A stretch of 20,322 nt of DNA from Atopobiaceae bacterium UBA7016 (lineage in GTDB: Bacteria; Actinomycetota; Coriobacteriia; Coriobacteriales; Atopobiaceae): positions 1 through 20,322 of the forward strand of contig DJXA01000044.1 of assembly GCA_002449555.1 (NCBI GenBank), in the 5' to 3' direction. Shown here piece by piece: positions 13,559 to 20,322 of this stretch; the first letter of the stretch is position 1; the number at the start of each line of letters is the position of its first letter. Position numbers and translations under genes: made by a program. The notes under the pieces were generated by a model. The model saw only the letters and a list, made by a program, of their open reading frames with translations, was not told where the DNA came from and searched no databases.

Positions 13559-15169
13559 ATGTCCACCATGCGCAAACTGAGATATCTGCTTTCGCTGTCT
13601 TTGGCTCTGTCGCTGCTCCTGACGGCTTGCGGCGGAAGCCCCGCTACGACTCCTGCGGATGGCGCAGACGCAGAGGCAGCCTCTGCTGAGGAAGCCGCCG
13701 AGGTTTCGACCGCCGCGGTACTGCCGGACGAGCCATATGAGGCTGTGCCCTACGGCATGCACCCTGCGCCGGAGGGTGCCTATGTGGGCGATGTGATGCC
13801 CTTCGTGACTGACGACGGCACGCTCGAGCTCTACTACCTCTATGACACCAGCCACAATGGCCAGGGCTACCATCCCATCTACAAGTACAGCACCAAGAAC
13901 CTGTACGAGTACGAAGACCACGGCATGATGCTCAACAACGGCCAGGGCTCTGACCCTGACCCGGCACTGGGCACAGGCTCAGTCATGCGGGACAATGACG
14001 GCGTCTACCACCTCTTCTATACCGGCCACAACGACACGGGCAATGGCGGCAAGGGCAAAGAGTGCGTCATGCAGGCCACCAGTACCGATCGCGAGAACTG
14101 GGTCAAGCAAGGCGAGGCTCTGTTCTTTGCGCCGGACGGCTACAACAAGGATGACTTCCGCGATCCCGAGGTCTTCTGGGTTGAGGAGGAACAGTGCTAC
14201 TGGCTGCTTATTGCGGCCAACAACGAGGAGCTCAACGGTGTGGTGCTTAAGTACACCTCCACCGACCTCAATAACTGGGAGCTTGCGGGTCCCATCTTCG
14301 CGCCTCAGAACGAGTACATGTGCGAGTGCCCTGTCATCTTCCAGATTGGCGACTACTGGTACCTTACCTACAGCTGGGATTGCGTCACCTACTACGCCAT
14401 GAGCGACTCCATGTACGGTCCGTTCGTGCCGCCGCGCGACAACATCCTCGACGGCAAGGGTCTGACCGAGGCCGCCGGCTTCATCCTGTATGCGGCCAAG
14501 CCGGCGCAGTGGAACGGTAAGACCTATCTGTGCGGCTGGATTGGACAGGCGGGCCTGAGCTCTGACTCCGGCATCTACCAGTGGGCCGGCAACGTCATGG
14601 TGCACGAGATCGTGCAGAACGCGGACGGCACGCTGGGCGTAAAGGCACCCGAGACCTTCGACGAGCACTTCACCGCTAAGAAGGCCGTTGACATCGCGCC
14701 CGTGGTGGGCGATGTCAGCGTCAACGGCAACAGCGTCTCGCTCTCCGCGGAGCCCGGTTCCTACGCCTTGGCAGACATGGGGACCCGCCCCGCCGCGATG
14801 ACGCTTGAGTGCGACGTCACGCTGGACGAGGACGGCCTTGCCGGCTTTGCCTTTGGTGGTAGCGAGAGCGACCCCAGCTGGACGGGCCTCTGCCTTGACG
14901 CTCGTAAGGGTGTGCTGCACTTTGAGGGCTACAACCTCGATCAGCTTGCCACGATGGAGCCTGGCGCCATCACGAGGTTTGACTTCGAGAAGCGTGCCAC
15001 GCACCACGTGAAGCTCGTCTGCGAGAACGAGATTGTGGTCATGTACATCGACGACCTCAAGGCGCTGAGCTCGCGCATCACGCGCTCCACCAACGGTGCT
15101 CATCTGGGCGTCTTTACCGAAAGCTGCGGTGCGACTTTCAGCAATATCGAGATGACGCTGGCCGAGTAA
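13559..15169 (+). CDS. GH32-like (Aec43-type) glycoside hydrolase lipoprotein
   Basis: A 536-residue lipoprotein with lipobox LLTAC (C24) followed by a low-complexity A/E/D linker to about residue 55. Residues 60-380 form a five-bladed propeller of the GH32 type: nucleophile region YVGDVMPF (D78), GTGSVMRDNDGVYHLFYTG, transition-state residue in FRDPEVF (D202) and acid/base region CECPVIF (E256). The unusual GDVMPF instead of WMNDPNG fits the EcAec43-like GH32 subgroup, as I recall it. Residues 400-536 form the C-terminal beta-sandwich. The family cleaves terminal fructosyl units from sucrose or fructans, so a fructan-type substrate is inferred. The start at 13559 has AAAGG 6 nt upstream; 13568 is also possible. 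It lies 50 bp after the giant binding protein gene, in the same operon. Confidence 0.85.
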   Translation: MSTMRKLRYLLSLSLALSLLLTACGGSPATTPADGADAEAASAEEAAEVSTAAVLPDEPYEAVPYGMHPAPEGAYVGDVMPFVTDDGTLELYYLYDTSHNGQGYHPIYKYSTKNLYEYEDHGMMLNNGQGSDPDPALGTGSVMRDNDGVYHLFYTGHNDTGNGGKGKECVMQATSTDRENWVKQGEALFFAPDGYNKDDFRDPEVFWVEEEQCYWLLIAANNEELNGVVLKYTSTDLNNWELAGPIFAPQNEYMCECPVIFQIGDYWYLTYSWDCVTYYAMSDSMYGPFVPPRDNILDGKGLTEAAGFILYAAKPAQWNGKTYLCGWIGQAGLSSDSGIYQWAGNVMVHEIVQNADGTLGVKAPETFDEHFTAKKAVDIAPVVGDVSVNGNSVSLSAEPGSYALADMGTRPAAMTLECDVTLDEDGLAGFAFGGSESDPSWTGLCLDARKGVLHFEGYNLDQLATMEPGAITRFDFEKRATHHVKLVCENEIVVMYIDDLKALSSRITRSTNGAHLGVFTESCGATFSNIEMTLAE

Positions 15170-15173
15170 CCGC

Positions 15174-15243
15174 ACCCGTACAAATGGGACAGGCACCGTA
15201 GTTCGGAAAACCGAACTACGGTGCCTGTCCCATTTGTACGGGT
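15174..15243. terminator. Perfect 33-bp stem hairpin, right end of the carbohydrate locus
   Basis: Positions 15174-15206 are exactly complementary to 15211-15243, with an AAAA loop. It sits between the GH32-like stop (15169) and the stop of the convergent winged-helix gene (15256), so it can end both transcripts. GGTTTTGG follows on the plus strand. Its sequence is unrelated to the left hairpin although its form is the same. Confidence 0.75.
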
Positions 15244-15255
15244 TTTGGTCGGGAG

Positions 15256-15438
15256 TTACTTCTCTGCCGGCTCCCACTTGCAGCGCACGGGCGACACGAT
15301 GGCGCCGGTGGCCTTCAACTCCTTCATGGCCTTGTCGACCACCTTGCGGTCAAGGCCGCTCAGCTCGGCGATCTTGCCTGCCGCCAGCGGGGTACCCGCC
15401 TCGCGCATCGTCTGCAGTACCAGCTCAGTTGCTTCCAT
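15256..15438 (-). CDS. Small winged-helix DNA-binding protein
   Basis: A 60-residue protein forming one winged helix: ATELVLQTMREAG, LAAGKIAELSG, LDRKVVDKAMKELKATG and a wing IVSPVRCKWEP. It is similar to the DNA-binding part of MarR-like or MukE/RPA-C-type modules; no sensor domain is attached. The ATG at 15438 follows AAAGGAGC. The rubredoxin gene lies 39 bp upstream on the same strand and is probably co-transcribed, so a redox- or iron-linked regulatory role is possible, though the single cysteine in the wing (VRCKW) is the only hint. I do not assign a specific function. Confidence 0.75.
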   Translation of the reverse strand: MEATELVLQTMREAGTPLAAGKIAELSGLDRKVVDKAMKELKATGAIVSPVRCKWEPAEK

Positions 15439-15477
15439 GACGTGCTCCTTTCCTGTGCCGTTATCCGTCGTTACGCC

Positions 15478-15642
15478 TTACGCGGCGTTGAACTTCTCCT
15501 TGGGCTGCTTGCAGCGCGGGCAGCGCCAGTCATCGGGCAGCTCCTCAAATGCTACGCCATCATGCTCGGCGGGGTCATACACATATCCGCAGACGCTGCA
15601 GACATACTTGCCCGTGCGCGTCTTGAAGGTAATCTCGCCCAC
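15478..15642 (-). CDS. Rubredoxin
   Basis: The core is a complete rubredoxin: YVCSVCGYVYDPAEHDG, then a two-cysteine knuckle WRCPRCKQPKEKF, giving the Cys4 site for one iron. It transfers single electrons in the cytoplasm, in anaerobes often to peroxide- or superoxide-reducing enzymes. The start is uncertain. GTG at 15642 gives 54 residues but has a poor ribosome site. The frame stays open and protein-like a little further upstream (VVDLSNPPETIP), with no usable start until it runs into antisense of the TetR fragment, so the natural N-terminus may have been lost. It precedes the winged-helix gene by 39 bp. Confidence 0.85.
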   Translation of the reverse strand: MGEITFKTRTGKYVCSVCGYVYDPAEHDGVAFEELPDDWRCPRCKQPKEKFNAA

Positions 15643-15710
15643 AGGAATGGTCTCGGGCGGGTTGCTCAGGTCAACAACGCGCGGGCCATGATGACGCGCT
15701 GTTATCCTTG

Positions 15711-16034
15711 ATGCTTGACGCCCTTGCTCGTCACGAAGACACCTTGCGCGCGCTTCTGCCTTCAGATGACGGCTCACTCGCAAAATGCCTGGCAGAGGGC
15801 ATCGAGGAATCCTTTGTGCAGGCGGCATTGCGCTTTGGTGAGCATGGCGGCAGCTTTGAGCATCGGCTGCGATGCGCGTATGCGGCATGGGCAATCGTAG
15901 GAATGACGGTGCGCTGGATCGCAGAGACGGACCGACCGCTCAACGAGGCTCTGGCTGATTTCGAAGAGCTGCACGCCAGCGTGGTCGAGGCCTCAGCCAA
16001 CTACCTGCTGGGCAATCAAACAAAGGCCCGGTAG
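15711..16034 (+). pseudogene. TetR-like regulator fragment lacking the DNA-binding domain
   Basis: A 107-residue reading frame (ATG 15711) with helices typical of a TetR ligand-binding domain: LMLDALARHEDTLRALLPS, SLAKCLAEGIEESFV, RLRCAYAAWAIVGMTVRWIAE and LADFEELHASVVEASANYL. Intact TetR proteins have about 80 more residues with a helix-turn-helix at the N-terminus; nothing like it is present, and there is no ribosome binding site before the ATG. The sense frame continues upstream for some codons (AGHDDALLS) with no start, so the gene seems cut at about 15690, exactly where the divergent rubredoxin gene also loses its start. Alternative: a short stand-alone helical protein. Confidence 0.45.
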
Positions 16035-16046
16035 ATCGCACGGATT

Positions 16047-16199
16047 GGCACGTTGGCACAACCGCTTAATGCGACCTAACTCGGGTCTCTAACGTCTCAT
16101 CCGGCGGAAACTCCGCCCGATGCGACCGAAATAGGGCATGTACGGTCACATCCAGCGGAATCTCCGCCCGATGCGATCGTATTGGGCCCCGTGGTGTCT
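16047..16199. repeat. 51-bp tandem repeat between TetR fragment and DJ-1 gene
   Basis: The word ATGCGA(C/T)C starts at 16069, 16120 and 16171, exactly 51 bp apart. Units 2 and 3 (16098-16148 and 16149-16199) share most of the first 30 bp, including a small hairpin GCGGAA/T-CTCCGC; unit 1 is strongly diverged except for CCGC and the ATGCGACC word. On the minus strand it would read as a 17-residue peptide repeat (RSHRAEIPLDVTVHALF, RSHRAEFPPDETLETRV, RSH), but that frame overlaps the DJ-1 gene and looks non-genic. Likely an intergenic repeat family. Confidence 0.65.
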
Positions 16200-16210
16200 C
16201 CTTGTGCTGC

Positions 16211-17407
16211 TTAGCGGCCGCCGGCCTTGTCGTAGAGCAGGCGATCCTTGACGGGCTGCGGGTCAATGCCCAGCGCCTCCATGAACTTGAACGCGAAGGG
16301 ATACGGAGCGCAGGGGCCCTGCGAGGTCACCACGTTGGCGTCCCACACGGCAATCTGGTCAGCCACAAACTGAGCGCTCGTGAGCTTGGCGCCGTAGCCG
16401 GTGTAGCCCGTGGCGCGCTTGCCTGCGAGCACACCCGAAGCCTCCAGCACCGTGGTGCCCGAGCACAGGCCGCCGATGAGCTTGCCCGCCTCGTCAAAGG
16501 CGCGGAAAGCACCCATGACCTCATCGCTTGCGATGAGCGGGGCAGCCGCGGTGCGGCCACCGGGAACCACGATGGCGTCGTAGTCGGCCACGGCCTCGGC
16601 AGAGAACATGCGGTCTGCCTTGATGGTCATGCCCTGCATGGTGCGCACCCACTGGTCCTTGCCGGTGGCAAAGCTGTGGCAGGTGAGGCCAGCGCGCATG
16701 AGCAGGTCCATGATCTGCACGGTCTCGCTCTCCTCGCAGCCGTCGGGCATGAGCACGGCGACCTTCTCGGCGTGGAAGGGCTTGGGCGTGACAGCCTCGC
16801 CCTCGGGTGCGGGCCAGCGCCCAGCCTCGGTCTCCCACGAGGGTACGCCGCCGGCAACATCAAACGCGTTGTAGTAGATGGTGCGGTTCTTCACGGTCTG
16901 GGAGTCTCCGCCCAGGGCATCAACCAGCTCAAAGGCGAAGGCGTAGGCAAACGCGGGACCCTGGCCGCAGATGATGTTGCCGTCGGTCACCACGGCCTCG
17001 TCCACCCAGGTGCCGGCGTTCTCAATCTGGCCCTTCACGCCGGGATAGCAGGTAAAACGCTTTCCCTCAAGCAGCCCAGCGCGGCCCAGAGCCTCAGGCG
17101 CGGCGCAGATGGCGCACACCCACTTGCCCTCGGTTGCGGCCTTCTGCAGGGCGGCGATGAGCGCCTCATTGTCGCGCATGGCATCAGAGCCGCCATAGCC
17201 GCCGGGCAGCACCACCATGTCGTAGGCGTCCAGCGAGCCGTCAAACACAGTGTCGCAACGCATGGTAATGCGATGCGTGCCTGCGACCTCTGCAGCCTCA
17301 AGTCCCACCATTTCGCACTCAATCTCTGCGCGGCGCAGCATGTCAACGATGGTGAGCGTCTCGCCCTCTTCGTATCCCGGAGCGACGATAACGGCAACCT
17401 TTACCAT
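16211..17407 (-). CDS. Tandem DJ-1/PfpI family protein (two domains fused)
   Basis: A 398-residue protein made of two complete DJ-1/PfpI (class I glutamine amidotransferase-like) domains. Domain 1 (about 1-180) has the acidic motif GYEEGE, GGYGG and the nucleophile elbow AICAAPEAL with C101. Domain 2 (about 214-390) has GCEESE, PGGRTAA and GGLCSGTT with C315. Linker 181-213 is rich in G, P and E. Single-domain relatives include stress chaperones, glyoxalase III or deglycase-like enzymes and proteases; which of these applies is unclear. Each domain keeps its cysteine and upstream glutamate, so both may be active; DJ-1 enzymes usually form dimers, and this fusion could be an internal dimer. ATG at 17407 has a perfect AAGGAGG site. 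Confidence 0.9.
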   Translation of the reverse strand: MVKVAVIVAPGYEEGETLTIVDMLRRAEIECEMVGLEAAEVAGTHRITMRCDTVFDGSLDAYDMVVLPGGYGGSDAMRDNEALIAALQKAATEGKWVCAICAAPEALGRAGLLEGKRFTCYPGVKGQIENAGTWVDEAVVTDGNIICGQGPAFAYAFAFELVDALGGDSQTVKNRTIYYNAFDVAGGVPSWETEAGRWPAPEGEAVTPKPFHAEKVAVLMPDGCEESETVQIMDLLMRAGLTCHSFATGKDQWVRTMQGMTIKADRMFSAEAVADYDAIVVPGGRTAAAPLIASDEVMGAFRAFDEAGKLIGGLCSGTTVLEASGVLAGKRATGYTGYGAKLTSAQFVADQIAVWDANVVTSQGPCAPYPFAFKFMEALGIDPQPVKDRLLYDKAGGR

Positions 17408-17556
17408 GGTGTACCTCCTTGTTGTTGGTCGTTGAGGCCATAATACGGGCACCTTGGCGGCCATAGAAGACGTTTCCGTATTTTGGAAATGCCACCAGGT
17501 CGTATTCTGTTGCCAATACACTCTCTACAGGGAAGCCTCGGGGAAGGTGGGGAGTC

Positions 17557-18780
17557 ATGAAGATTGGTGGAAAGTATCTAGTGGTAGTGGCCTGCATGTG
17601 CGGGCTCTCGATGGCGACGGTCGGCTTGCTGACCAACGTGGCGGGGCTCTTCTTCACGCCCATGGCCGACGACTTTGGTGTGATGCGCGGCTCGGCCAGT
17701 CTCACCCTCACCATCGCCAACACCTGCGTAGCAATTGGCGGCCTTGCCACCAACAAGATTTCGAAGAGGGTGCCGCTACGCCTGATGCTGTTGGTCACCA
17801 CCGCCATAATGGCTGGCTCCACGTTTCTGATGTCCGTTGCCCCCAACATGGCCTTCGAGTACGTGCTCTCGGCCACGCGCGGTCTCGCGGGCGGCGTTAT
17901 GGGCTTTGTGCTGCTCACCAGCGTGCTCAACAAGTGGTTTGTGGCGCAGCTGGGCTTGGTGACCAGCATCGCCATGGGCTTCAGCGGTCTTGCGGGCGCC
18001 CTCTTTACCCCCATTATCCAGCCCGTTATTGACGGAGCGGGTTGGCGTGCGGGCATGGTGCTCATCGCCGCGCTGCAGGTGGCTCTCTGCGTGCCAGCCG
18101 TGTTGTTTGTCCCAGCGGTTGACCCCACCGAGGTGGGCGTGCGCCCCTTCGGCCTGGTGGGCAAGCGCGAGAACATCTCAGCGCATCACGGCGAGGACAA
18201 GCCGGTGAAGGTTGACCAGCTCCTCTTTGCGGGGGCCGTGTGCTACGCCGTGCTTGCCGCTGCTGCAACGGCTATGCCGCAGCACTTCCCCGGATACGCC
18301 GAGGAGGTGGGCCTGGCCGCAACCGGCGCCGCCATGATCTCTGCCTGCATGGTTGCCAACACCGTGGGCAAGATCGTCATGGGCTGGATGATCGACCGCA
18401 TCGGCGCCCTCAGGTCCATCACGGTATTCACGGTGCTGGTAAGTGCCGCCATCGTCCTGCTGCTGGTGCTGCGGGTACCCGCCGTCTTTATCGTCGGTTC
18501 CTTCTTCTTCGGCCTGTGCTATGCCCGTGCCACCGTGGGCCTCACCATGATGTGCCGCGAGGTCTTCGGCAACCGCGGCTCGGGCATCGTCTATCCAGTG
18601 GCCGCCCTCGGCACCAGCATCTCAAATGCCATCTTCTCCGCGGCGCTTGGCTATGCGTATGACCTTACCGGCACCTATACCATCTCGCTCATCGCGCTGT
18701 TCGTGCTGTTGGTTGGCTCGGTCGTGCTCACGTTCTGGTGTTACCGTCGAGCCGTCATGGGAACGGGCCACGCGGAGTAG
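17557..18780 (+). CDS. MFS transporter, OFA/monocarboxylate-like
   Basis: A 407-residue integral membrane protein with about twelve hydrophobic segments in two halves, split by a charged loop near residues 190-215 (FGLVGKRENISAHHGEDKPVKVD). Loop features such as KRVPLRLM and a second-half GWMIDRIGALRS fit major facilitator motif A. PTEVGVRPFG before the central loop resembles the PEEVGLRPYG element of OFA (oxalate/formate) and related monocarboxylate transporters. It probably moves a small organic acid or similar solute with protons; the substrate is not readable. ATG at 17557 follows GGGGAG. It is divergent from the DJ-1 gene and its stop is 6 bp before the TelA-like gene, so the two are likely co-transcribed. 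Confidence 0.85.
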   Translation: MKIGGKYLVVVACMCGLSMATVGLLTNVAGLFFTPMADDFGVMRGSASLTLTIANTCVAIGGLATNKISKRVPLRLMLLVTTAIMAGSTFLMSVAPNMAFEYVLSATRGLAGGVMGFVLLTSVLNKWFVAQLGLVTSIAMGFSGLAGALFTPIIQPVIDGAGWRAGMVLIAALQVALCVPAVLFVPAVDPTEVGVRPFGLVGKRENISAHHGEDKPVKVDQLLFAGAVCYAVLAAAATAMPQHFPGYAEEVGLAATGAAMISACMVANTVGKIVMGWMIDRIGALRSITVFTVLVSAAIVLLLVLRVPAVFIVGSFFFGLCYARATVGLTMMCREVFGNRGSGIVYPVAALGTSISNAIFSAALGYAYDLTGTYTISLIALFVLLVGSVVLTFWCYRRAVMGTGHAE

Positions 18781-18786
18781 CCTCCC

Positions 18787-19671
18787 ATGGATACCGAAGG
18801 CGAGCGTCTGGTGCAAGCAGTCATGGACGTCGACTTGGCGGACCCGGCTTCCCGGACCCGCGCCCGCCGTATGGCAGAAAGCCTGACTGCCGGCCAGGTC
18901 ACCGAGGCGAAGAGCCGCATGCTGGCCCGGCGGTTTCGCGCACTGGTCGAGGCCGATGCCGGCAGCAAGCAGATTGCCGAAGACCTTGAGCGGCTTGCCT
19001 CTCGGATGCGCCAACTCGATCCACAGTACGCGGGTGGAGGGATCTTGCGTAGGCTTTTCCCACGCAAGGAACGCACCGCAGAGCAGTTTGTGGCGGCGCG
19101 CGAAGACCTGAAGGCTATCGTGAGCTCGCTCACACGCTCTTCGGCAGTGCTTCGGCAGAACAGCGTGGCTCTCGAGGGCTTCGAAGCCGATGCGGTCGAG
19201 GAGGCGCGGCACGTGGCTGCCGGCCTAACGCGAGTACATGACCTCACGTCGGCGCTCTCCGCGCACGTAGATGCAACGCGGTCTGCCGCAGGAGAAGCGG
19301 ACGTCGCGCAATTCGTTGAGCGCGAGATTCTCGTCCCGCTGCAGGAACACCACCAGCATCTGCTGAGCTTGCGAGCTGTCAATCAGCAAATGCTGTTTTC
19401 GCTTTCGGTGCTGCGCGAGAACAACGAGGCGCTTATCCACAACATCCAGCAGATCACAAGGGCAACCAAGGCGATTCTGGCAGCCACCAGCCTCAGGACG
19501 ACGCCCGATGGCCCCGCCTCGGACGACGCGGCGCTGAACGACTCGCTCGGCGAGCTCTCTCGTGCGCTTGACGCGCACGCGGCGTGGCGAAAGGAGAGCC
19601 AGGCCAAGAGGTCTGAGGCCCTTCGCGATCTGCAAGACCTGTCAGGTGAGACGTTTGAAACACGCGTCTAG
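18787..19671 (+). CDS. TelA-like (toxic anion resistance) family protein
   Basis: A 294-residue, almost fully helical, soluble protein. The C-terminal third, LRAVNQQMLFSLSVLRENNEALIHNIQQITRATKAILAA, matches the conserved VNQ...NN.ELI..V end of the TelA/KlaA family, and the middle (LRRLFPRKERTAEQF, DLKAIVSSLTRSSAVL, LEGFEADAVE) fits its coiled-coil body. TelA proteins were named for tellurite resistance in plasmids but often have unclear stress or envelope roles. This one is shorter than usual and somewhat diverged. It starts 6 bp after the MFS stop with GGAG 9 nt upstream and precedes a membrane-anchored coiled-coil gene by 58 bp. No transmembrane segment is seen. Confidence 0.7.
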   Translation: MDTEGERLVQAVMDVDLADPASRTRARRMAESLTAGQVTEAKSRMLARRFRALVEADAGSKQIAEDLERLASRMRQLDPQYAGGGILRRLFPRKERTAEQFVAAREDLKAIVSSLTRSSAVLRQNSVALEGFEADAVEEARHVAAGLTRVHDLTSALSAHVDATRSAAGEADVAQFVEREILVPLQEHHQHLLSLRAVNQQMLFSLSVLRENNEALIHNIQQITRATKAILAATSLRTTPDGPASDDAALNDSLGELSRALDAHAAWRKESQAKRSEALRDLQDLSGETFETRV

Positions 19672-19729
19672 GCCGTGGCTCGGACGGGTACTATTTCCTT
19701 GACGTATCTCTGACGAGTGGGAGTGTCCA

Positions 19730-20322
19730 ATGACGTGGGCGCCGATCGTGGTGATTATGATCTTGATGATGGTGAGCTGGGTTGTTCTGCCTGCCACGCT
19801 CATCGCGTTTGGGGTTCGGTTTGTGCGCCGCCGGTTCCTGGGGCAGGGAACGACACGCAAAACGCCCCTGCTTCCTGGTGCCACGCGGAAGGGCTGCCCC
19901 GTGCAGGAGCGAGACGCCCTCATAAAGATGGAGCGCAGGCTGGTTGCCGCCCGCACGAGCTGCACCGAGGCGCTTGACAACAGGCTGACGAGCGAGCTGG
20001 CCCGAGCGCGTGTCGAGCCTCCGCTCGAGGAGGCGTTTGAGCAGATCCGCGACGAGATAGAGTCCATCTATGCGTTCTGCGAGCGCAACGACCTGGTGGG
20101 GACGCTCAAGAAGGCAAACTCCTCCACCACGGCGAAGGACATCTATCTGCAGGCCTACCAGCGCGATCTTGCAAAGGTTCAGGATGCCATCCAAAAGACG
20201 GAGGAGTGCCTGACGGCGTACGAGCGCACGGTGGCTACGCTTGAGGTTTCTTCTGTTGAGTCCGATATCGGCTCGGACTATGACATCGCCATCGAGATGC
20301 TGGACGACCTGCGCGACGAGCT
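19730..20322 (+). CDS. Membrane-anchored coiled-coil protein (partial, C-terminus beyond window)
   Basis: At least 197 residues, open at the right edge. The first 30 residues (APIVVIMILMMVSWVVLPAT, then LIAFGVRFVRRRF) form one or two tight hydrophobic segments followed by arginines, so the rest is likely cytoplasmic. The remainder is charged and heptad-like (LIKMERRLVAARTSCTEALD, AFEQIRDEIESIYAFCERND, AYQRDLAKVQDAIQKTEECL), consistent with a long coiled coil. GGGAG lies 6 nt upstream of the ATG. It follows the TelA-like gene and may work with it. No known family recognised. Confidence 0.75.
   Translation, partial: MTWAPIVVIMILMMVSWVVLPATLIAFGVRFVRRRFLGQGTTRKTPLLPGATRKGCPVQERDALIKMERRLVAARTSCTEALDNRLTSELARARVEPPLEEAFEQIRDEIESIYAFCERNDLVGTLKKANSSTTAKDIYLQAYQRDLAKVQDAIQKTEECLTAYERTVATLEVSSVESDIGSDYDIAIEMLDDLRDE

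Noticed and set aside
13979..15277. 432-codon minus-strand frame over the GH32-like gene
   Set aside because: Antisense of conserved GH32 motifs, and it would run through the perfect 33-bp hairpin.
16047..16199. Possible small CRISPR array
   Set aside because: Units are 51 bp in direct tandem without unique spacers, and no cas genes are nearby.
16066..16266. 66-codon minus-strand frame carrying a 17-residue peptide repeat
   Set aside because: It overlaps the DJ-1 3' end out of frame, has no ribosome site, and its periodicity is explained by the 51-bp DNA repeat.

Overview
The window looks like chromosome from a high-GC, anaerobic gut- or oral-type actinobacterium, most likely class Coriobacteriia (Olsenella/Atopobium/Collinsella group). 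This rests on overall GC-rich codon use, an Xre/ImmA-carrying mobile element of the type common there, a rubredoxin with a small winged-helix partner, and a LacI-controlled GH32 locus. The assignment is an inference from style, not from a marker gene.

Region A (1 to about 5.85 kb) is mobile DNA. A leftward operon reads excisionase, tyrosine integrase, ribbon-helix-helix protein, RepA-like AAA ATPase (cut by the window start), each overlapping or nearly touching the next. A divergent Xre repressor faces it. The promoter gap between them holds three near-identical 14-bp palindromes (TCACG-4-CGTGA) at 38 to 39 bp spacing, two of them lying inside the 17-bp spacers of the two divergent promoters. 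Beyond a convergent hairpin comes a second leftward block: ImmR-like repressor, ImmA-like metalloprotease, a DUF4417 protein, a small toxin-like protein and a tiny acidic SH3-like protein. A tandem TGAGTACCAAA repeat sits at the right edge and may mark the integration end.

Region B (5.85 to 6.43 kb) is mostly gene-free. It holds a relic in which an antitoxin start is joined to the tail of a ParE/RelE-like toxin.

Region C (6.36 to 15.24 kb) is a carbohydrate locus: a LacI repressor facing a secreted 1,928-residue protein made almost only of about twelve carbohydrate-binding-like repeats, followed by a GH32-like lipoprotein with its catalytic residues intact. Palindromic LacI-type operators lie in the intergenic region. 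Each end of the locus has a perfect 32- or 33-bp hairpin with a 4-nt loop, apparently two-way terminators. The three genes probably bind and cut a fructan-like glycan at the cell surface; no transporter is present in the window.

Region D (15.25 to 20.32 kb) is ordinary chromosome: a small winged-helix protein and a rubredoxin (leftward), a TetR-like fragment without its DNA-binding part, a 51-bp tandem repeat, a double DJ-1/PfpI protein, an MFS transporter, a TelA-like protein and the start of a membrane-anchored coiled-coil protein. No tRNA, rRNA or CRISPR array was seen.
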